A DNA stretch of 9,625 nt, from positions 1 to 9,625 of the forward strand of contig CALAFS010000152.1 of assembly GCA_937892405.1 (NCBI GenBank), given 5' to 3'. Origin of the DNA: an uncultured Clostridia bacterium (GTDB taxonomy: Bacteria > Bacillota > Clostridia > Oscillospirales > CAG-272). The notes below the pieces were generated by a model that searched no databases, was not told where the DNA came from, and saw only the letters and a list, made by a program, of their open reading frames with translations. Each line of letters opens with the position of its first letter. Within the stretch, counting starts at the first letter, position 1. Made by a program: the position numbers and the translations under genes. Of the stretch, positions 6,201-9,625 are shown one piece after another.

Positions 6201-9200
6201 CATCATCCGCAATGCGGAGATTTACTCCACCCGTATTATCTTCTCTTTCCAGAACGCGAACGAAACGGAAATCTATGTCGACAACTGCAAAATCTTCCTC
6301 GGCGCGAATGTGAATCTCGTCGCGGGCTCCGCCGGTGCCACGGGTGCGAACCCCTCGGGTACCCTCTACCTGACGAACACGCAGATCTTCGGCGGCAGTG
6401 TCAATGTTGCCGGTGGTACGGGACGCATCGTCATCGGTGAGAACTGCGCCATTCCGAATGTCGGTACGATGAATACTTCGCTCGCCTCGGGTCTGATCCT
6501 CGCGAGCAGAACAACGCGCTTTGTCCCTTCGGAAGAGCTGACGAACTTCGTCGGAAAAGAACTTACCGCAACCTCCGGCAGCTACACTACCTTCGGTACG
6601 GATCTCGTCACTGTCGTATGGCAGGACGGCGCGACCGATAAGTGGCTGGTCGGTACCTTCCCGACTCACACGACCGCGGGCGGTCAGCTTGTTGTAGATG
6701 GCTGGCTTTGCACGACGGACGGCACCTGGACCTTCGAGGACGCGGACGGAAATGTCCTGACCTTCGAGACTCTGCCGATGGAGCTGAAGGGCAAGACCAT
6801 CTACGCGAAGGCGAACCTGACGAGAGTGAAGGAAATCTATGCCACGATTTCCTACGGCTCGACGGTAGAATACTTTGAAACCAACAGCATTTCCGCGATC
6901 AGCAGCCGTCTGATGGAGCTCGGCACGAGTGCGGCGAACGGCGCGATCACCGTGACCTTCCACCACGACATCATCACGCCGAATGTGGTCGGTCTCTTTA
7001 CGGGATCGAAGGACAATGTCGTACCCTTCTATATTGACCTGAACGGGCACAGAGTCGAGGTCAAGGGCGCCTTCCTCAGTGTCAAGGGACAGACGAACTA
7101 CTTCATCTACTCTTCGCAGCCTGGTGCCGTGATCAAGACTACCGACAACCTCGCCTACAACTACAGTCGTAACAACAGTACTTTCTATATTGGTACCGTG
7201 ACGACCGCAGACGGTGTGACCCATTCGGGTGATAACCTGACCGTGTATGCAAATCGTCTCTTCAACAACGACACATGGGTGAGTCCTTCTGCTACCACTG
7301 CGCCGTCCTACGCTTATAGCTACCTTGTTGACGGCGGTACTTACTATCTGACCGGTCCGCTCTTCTCGATGGACAAATATGCTTCCGTCAATGTCACGCT
7401 TGAGAATGCGACCTTCTACTCGGCGTCGGGAGCCATCTCGATTCAGAACGGGCGCACCGCGACCTTCACGGCGAGCGGCTGTACCTTCTACTTTGCGGAG
7501 GATGCCTCCTTCGTCATGGGTGCCGGCACCGGCACCATCACCCTGACGGACAGCGCCGTATACGGCGTCGCGGTCGGTCAGGCAGGGAAGTATAAGCTGA
7601 ACCTCTCGGGCAACATCTCCCTCTCGCACATGCCCCTCTCCGATATCACGGTGGCGGGCGGTTACTGCCTCGCACATACGGTTCCGACCGCGGTGACCTT
7701 CACCGACGCGGCAGGCGTGACACACACCTATGCCGCGGCATATCGCATGGCGAAGCTCTCCGATGTCCTCACCGTCGAGTGGAAGAGCGGTGACACGACG
7801 AAGACGGACTACTGGCTCGCCGGCACCCGTCTGGAGTTCCTCCTTGCCATGAGTCCTTACCTCGACCCGAACGATGACAGCTACGCCTTTATCCCGAGTG
7901 GCGAGTGGAACTTCGTTCTGAACGGCGGTATCCTCACCGACACGCTGGTGGAAGACTGGATGGCAGGCGGTACCGTGACGGCGACGCCGCAGGTGGAGCG
8001 CGTTTCGGTTGCCTTCTACATCGTTCGTGCGGACGGAACGCTTGATGTCTACACCGCGACGGATTATGACACCTTCCGCAATGCTCTTCAGAGCGCGACC
8101 TCCGGCTCCCGCGTCGTGATGCACACCGACTACGAGAACATCGAAAATGCACGCATCACACTTCAGTCGGGCACGATTGAGATCGATATGAACGGTCATG
8201 TGATCTCCACCCCGACCAAAGACGGCAACGGTAATATCTTCAATCTGGCAGCAGGCAATACTCTGTATATTTATTCCTCAAAGCCTGGCGCGCGTCTTTA
8301 TTCATACGGTGGTGGTTTCACCATTCGTTGTTGGAGCAGTTCCAAGTTGTATATCGGTTTGACGAAGGACGGCAAGACCTTTGAGAGAGAAAATTTCCTG
8401 CTCCAGGGTACCTGTGCGGCACAGCTTGAGGCGAGTTCTGCCGTTACGGTAAAGAACATCACTTACCTTGCCGATAAGGCAGACAATGTCGGACTCTTCC
8501 AGTTCCAGAGCGGCACTGCTACGCTTTCGATCGACAACTGCCGTATTGTCATTACGATCTACACTGGACTGATCGGCGGACGCGACGGTAACGGCGGCAC
8601 TGCAACAATCAGTAATTCCGAGATTTACATCAATATCGGTAATGTCAGCATTTACGGTTTCACCGGCGCTTATAAGAATACGAAAGATCCGTCGAAGGAC
8701 TTTACGGGTAAGATTTCCGTCAATGTCACCACGACGAGCATTTATTGCCGCGCGGGCGGTTGGCAGGCAAATGCGAAGGCTCCCGTTACCCTCGGTGAGG
8801 GCTGTCGCGTAGTCGCGACCTCCGCGATCCCGAATGTGACGCTTGCCTCCGGCATGACCTACGCACGCATTTCTCCCGTGACAATGGCGATCCCCGTGTT
8901 TAGCAAGACCTACGGCGGCGAGCTTCCGTATGAGGTTTGCGCAAGCGGCAACACCGCAAAGGTGGACTGGGTAAAGGACGGCACCACGACACCCGAAGTC
9001 TGGAAGAAGGGCGAGATCCCGACGAAGGAAGATCAGCTCGAAACTGCCGATAAGTACATCTACTATGTCTATCGTGTGGACGCACCCCTCACGGAAGACA
9101 TCACCGTGAACCCGACTCTCGCGTTCCTCCTCCCGATGAAGGAGAATCTCACCCTGACAGCGAACTTCACCTACAACCTCTACATTCCCGCGGACGCCAC

Positions 9201-9625
9201 GGTAGTGAAGCGCGTGATCCTGAACGGTCAGGAGTACACCCTCTCCGAGAAGGTCAGAATCGACGATGTCGACTACTATGTCATCTCCTACAAGGGCATT
9301 ACGCCGAGAGATGCCATGACCGACATCACCGCGACCATCTACGCAGAGACCACGGACGGCACAGCGCTTGAAAAGACGCTCACCCTCTCGATCTGCGACT
9401 ACGCGGAGAAAGTCCTCGCGGGCGATCCGAAGGCAGAGGCAGAGCAGATGATCGTCGACATGCTTGCCTATATCCGTGCGGCGTATTGCTACTTTACCCC
9501 CGCTGCCGATCGCGACACCGCGAGAGTGGACGCTCTCCTCGAGGGCAGAACCCCCTCGGCCGTGACCTACGGCACCGCTGCAGACCTCGGCAACCTGAAG
9601 GAAGTCCTCTCCGGCGCGAGCCTCG
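3133..9625 (+). CDS. Giant secreted modular protein with LamG-like and beta-helix (pectin lyase-fold-like) repeats, 3' end outside the window
   Basis: An open frame of 2164 codons with no stop before the window end. No named family was recognised for the whole protein. In order it shows a Sec signal peptide (1-27), a LamG-like jelly roll (about 33-235), a repeat module with a TNG motif (277-433), a second LamG-like domain (440-655) and a second such module (684-828). Three units of about 390 aa follow, each a predicted right-handed beta-helix closed by a W-containing linker (Trp1163, Trp1550, Trp1946). A beta-rich module (about 2005-2125) and the start of a helical region end the visible part. 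There is no lipobox, and no sortase motif or S-layer module is visible, though the C-terminus is missing. The helices are rich in N, T, G, Y and I with repeated short strands. Functions compatible with the folds are glycan binding, adhesion or polysaccharide processing; no catalytic residues could be assigned. It has its own promoter. Codons TTA, CTA and TCA are absent for the first 1715 codons. Confidence 0.88.
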   Translation, partial: MKKTGKLAVLLLVVAMLCTVFAVTSSADYTTKVLLNKDCSSGATDAGKVNVNPSDDNYYLSYRYVASPDVYDFGVTQSNAFNGDWAYMTLDYDLMTETTYESGNGTSLYVMTRDGGGSPLGIRMIRVASNSDGTAKIVGAISGESYEIPGEDFSWVHITNVLMFKHDITTASEVTNDKSILLTYVNGELALTQTGVVTERSLNINGFRLQSATKTVSDATVCVDNVKLVLLGKGYDGNLTKLFDGGDHSLTDEDFDVAFTKDYKIPFGKKRAGVFNLAGYETLYDKTQAAFDAAKDGYEIKLYDDVSNVEIKNAITVDTNGHNFSWIPGDLAVTKTERNGSTVYTFKKTDRYAYFTFYPEGEDGEADGVDIPVPIGATPTYTGDKLKLTYEDADGRYFVFKEWGVFGETPVTPVTTAEIDSYFDLYPVYEEKKAPTTGKIVYSNDCEKGGLSLSNGASATFGSSGLVKAAGNNYYRYFAVLDAAGNSNPGGTSAFIMLPFGVTQFTDLSYYTIEFDISTEGIAAAGNFQHTGRNSSNSPGGSTPLNIKNENGKMVLTMGGGSVAVEPGEWVHITIVVQSTTANSGGTSGIFFVNGERISTMDSFWRTDASRVKIDDFRFVPATNNPEGATLCFDNVTLQTFGKSYNGSLVPLFSDSTADLNKKMYRDVMWSDEYELPTASAAARVDGVDYRSIEEALAALPEGGTLELLRDATASLTIDREMTVITNGYAFSYTAPSYDVTVTDGVYVFKNTTRIAYYTFYNIDGSVLIADVPAIVGSVPAPGVDFSTAYETEDGTLLVFSAWYRDGRLLGAVTESDIGGHFDVYPNCTTLTDYSALLYDKDGNLTVIRNESGIASAIAGAEQGSTFIFNCNYYVSATIKLNGIYLDLNGYTVSSNGDPDKTKYAPFWIAKESYIYSSKKGGYLRVSPVVKDGVEQNYAAKDPNNTAGGVGTPNCFVTDAPLTLGTVYNPVLKRTADGDNLTWSGGNLINTWNAGVTIDGGHYFMVLGDFSGGVISRASQKDIIIRNAEIYSTRIIFSFQNANETEIYVDNCKIFLGANVNLVAGSAGATGANPSGTLYLTNTQIFGGSVNVAGGTGRIVIGENCAIPNVGTMNTSLASGLILASRTTRFVPSEELTNFVGKELTATSGSYTTFGTDLVTVVWQDGATDKWLVGTFPTHTTAGGQLVVDGWLCTTDGTWTFEDADGNVLTFETLPMELKGKTIYAKANLTRVKEIYATISYGSTVEYFETNSISAISSRLMELGTSAANGAITVTFHHDIITPNVVGLFTGSKDNVVPFYIDLNGHRVEVKGAFLSVKGQTNYFIYSSQPGAVIKTTDNLAYNYSRNNSTFYIGTVTTADGVTHSGDNLTVYANRLFNNDTWVSPSATTAPSYAYSYLVDGGTYYLTGPLFSMDKYASVNVTLENATFYSASGAISIQNGRTATFTASGCTFYFAEDASFVMGAGTGTITLTDSAVYGVAVGQAGKYKLNLSGNISLSHMPLSDITVAGGYCLAHTVPTAVTFTDAAGVTHTYAAAYRMAKLSDVLTVEWKSGDTTKTDYWLAGTRLEFLLAMSPYLDPNDDSYAFIPSGEWNFVLNGGILTDTLVEDWMAGGTVTATPQVERVSVAFYIVRADGTLDVYTATDYDTFRNALQSATSGSRVVMHTDYENIENARITLQSGTIEIDMNGHVISTPTKDGNGNIFNLAAGNTLYIYSSKPGARLYSYGGGFTIRCWSSSKLYIGLTKDGKTFERENFLLQGTCAAQLEASSAVTVKNITYLADKADNVGLFQFQSGTATLSIDNCRIVITIYTGLIGGRDGNGGTATISNSEIYINIGNVSIYGFTGAYKNTKDPSKDFTGKISVNVTTTSIYCRAGGWQANAKAPVTLGEGCRVVATSAIPNVTLASGMTYARISPVTMAIPVFSKTYGGELPYEVCASGNTAKVDWVKDGTTTPEVWKKGEIPTKEDQLETADKYIYYVYRVDAPLTEDITVNPTLAFLLPMKENLTLTANFTYNLYIPADATVVKRVILNGQEYTLSEKVRIDDVDYYVISYKGITPRDAMTDITATIYAETTDGTALEKTLTLSICDYAEKVLAGDPKAEAEQMIVDMLAYIRAAYCYFTPAADRDTARVDALLEGRTPSAVTYGTAADLGNLKEVLSGASL
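3229..3837 (+). other. LamG/concanavalin-like jelly-roll domain 1 of the giant protein
   Basis: Residues about 33-235. It opens with VLLNKDC, has alternating strands with the WVHITNV and YVNGEL segments typical of LamG-like sheets, and ends in a DNVKL strand followed by GKGYDGNLTKLF. The same ending recurs about 410 residues later in domain 2. The fold is inferred from the pattern. Such domains often bind glycans, but no ligand residues can be assigned. Confidence 0.6.
4450..5097 (+). other. LamG/concanavalin-like jelly-roll domain 2 of the giant protein
   Basis: Residues about 440-655, opening with IVYSNDC and including GEWVHITIVV, IFFVNGE and a FDNVTL strand followed by GKSYNGSLVPLF. GEWVHIT plus VNGE is the clearest LamG-like signature in the window. 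It aligns with domain 1 at offsets of 407 (first Cys) and 410 (DNV), showing a tandem duplication. Confidence 0.65.
5644..6492 (+). other. Predicted beta-helix unit 1 of the giant protein
   Basis: Residues about 838-1120. It begins with an A-rich helix-like entry and the cap motif DLNGY (887-891), then IYSS (915-918), short strands around IDGGHYF, IIIRNAEIYS and IYVDNCKIFL, and closes with a GENC...IPNV...SLASG motif. This pattern fits a right-handed parallel beta-helix (pectin lyase superfamily-like). The linker with TVVWQDG (Trp1163) follows. Confidence 0.6.
6850..7752 (+). other. Predicted beta-helix unit 2 of the giant protein
   Basis: Residues about 1240-1540. The landmarks come in the same order as in unit 1: DLNGH (1302-1306), IYSSQPGA (from 1325), VDGGTYYLTGPLF, VTLENATFYS, FTASGCTFYF and TLTDSAVYG, then a diverged closing segment and the linker with TVEWKSG (Trp1550). 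The spacing from unit 1 is 415 residues at the NG motif and 387 at the linker Trp. Confidence 0.6.
8020..8877 (+). other. Predicted beta-helix unit 3 of the giant protein
   Basis: Residues about 1630-1915. It has an entry helix (FRNALQSA), the cap motif DMNGH (1685-1689), IYSSKPGA (from 1713), strands VTVKNITYLA, LSIDNCRIVI and ATISNSEIYI, and the closing GEGC...IPNVTLASG motif shared with unit 1. The linker with VDWVKDG (Trp1946) follows. A short stretch near its start has unusual codons. Confidence 0.6.
9145..9552 (+). other. Beta-rich module and start of a helical region, C-terminal visible part of the giant protein
   Basis: Residues about 2005-2140. A set of strands (LTANFTYNLYIP, VILNGQEY, VDYYVISYKGI) is followed by PRDAMTDITATIY and LSICDYAEKVL, and then a helix-rich part with AEQMIVDMLAYIRAAYCYF. 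Modules of this general look occur near the C-terminus of other large clostridial secreted proteins as I recall them; this was not checked. The protein may therefore be nearing its end or its anchoring region just past the window. Confidence 0.4.

Noticed and set aside
3016..8199. A 1727-codon open frame on the minus strand
   Set aside because: It is in exact codon register opposite the + strand giant gene, so its only possible stops are sense TTA, CTA and TCA codons, which this gene avoids. The + strand frame has a ribosome binding site, promoter, signal peptide and repeated domains. The minus frame translates to an Arg/Val/Asp-rich sequence with no domain.

Overview
The window looks like chromosomal DNA from a Gram-positive, probably gut-dwelling Clostridia-type bacterium. 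This is inferred from strong AGGAG-like ribosome binding sites, GC-rich codon use with very few TTA/CTA/TCA codons, a classical Firmicutes-style Sec signal peptide, and a very large secreted modular protein of the kind common in uncultured Oscillospiraceae relatives. No rRNA or marker gene is present, so the taxonomy is only inferred.

Left part (1-2418): the end of a catabolic operon for unsaturated uronic acids, all on the + strand. In order it holds the C-terminal 67 codons of 5-keto-4-deoxyuronate isomerase (KduI), a short-chain dehydrogenase best read as KduD (2-deoxy-D-gluconate 3-dehydrogenase, or a gluconate 5-dehydrogenase-like enzyme), and a cytoplasmic GH88 unsaturated glucuronyl hydrolase. 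GH88 would release the 4,5-unsaturated uronate from lyase-generated oligosaccharides. That sugar opens spontaneously to 5-keto-4-deoxyuronate, which KduI isomerises and KduD reduces to 2-keto-3-deoxygluconate. A hairpin lies between the KduD-like gene and the GH88 gene, and a strong intrinsic terminator ends the operon. The lyase, transporter and KDG kinase/aldolase are not in view.

Middle (2294-3132): about 840 bp with no credible gene. It is filled with nested repeats: AATTC-rich arrays that recur in inverted orientation at the two ends, and two composite direct repeats carrying short GC-rich hairpins. It looks like a cluster of small non-autonomous or REP/MITE-like elements. At its right end an extended -10 promoter with a T10 homopolymer in its spacer precedes the next gene.

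Right part (3133-9625, running off the window): one open frame of at least 2164 codons for a giant secreted protein. A signal peptide is followed by a tandem duplication of about 405 aa, each copy being a LamG-like jelly roll plus a short repeat module. Three units of about 390 aa follow, each a predicted right-handed beta-helix ended by a W-containing linker, and then a beta-rich module and the start of a helical region. No catalytic motif was recognised. A surface or secreted role in contact with glycans is plausible from the folds, but it is not shown that this protein works with the uronate operon, from which a terminator and the repeat cluster separate it. The long antisense frames opposite this gene and opposite the GH88 gene are codon-usage shadows.
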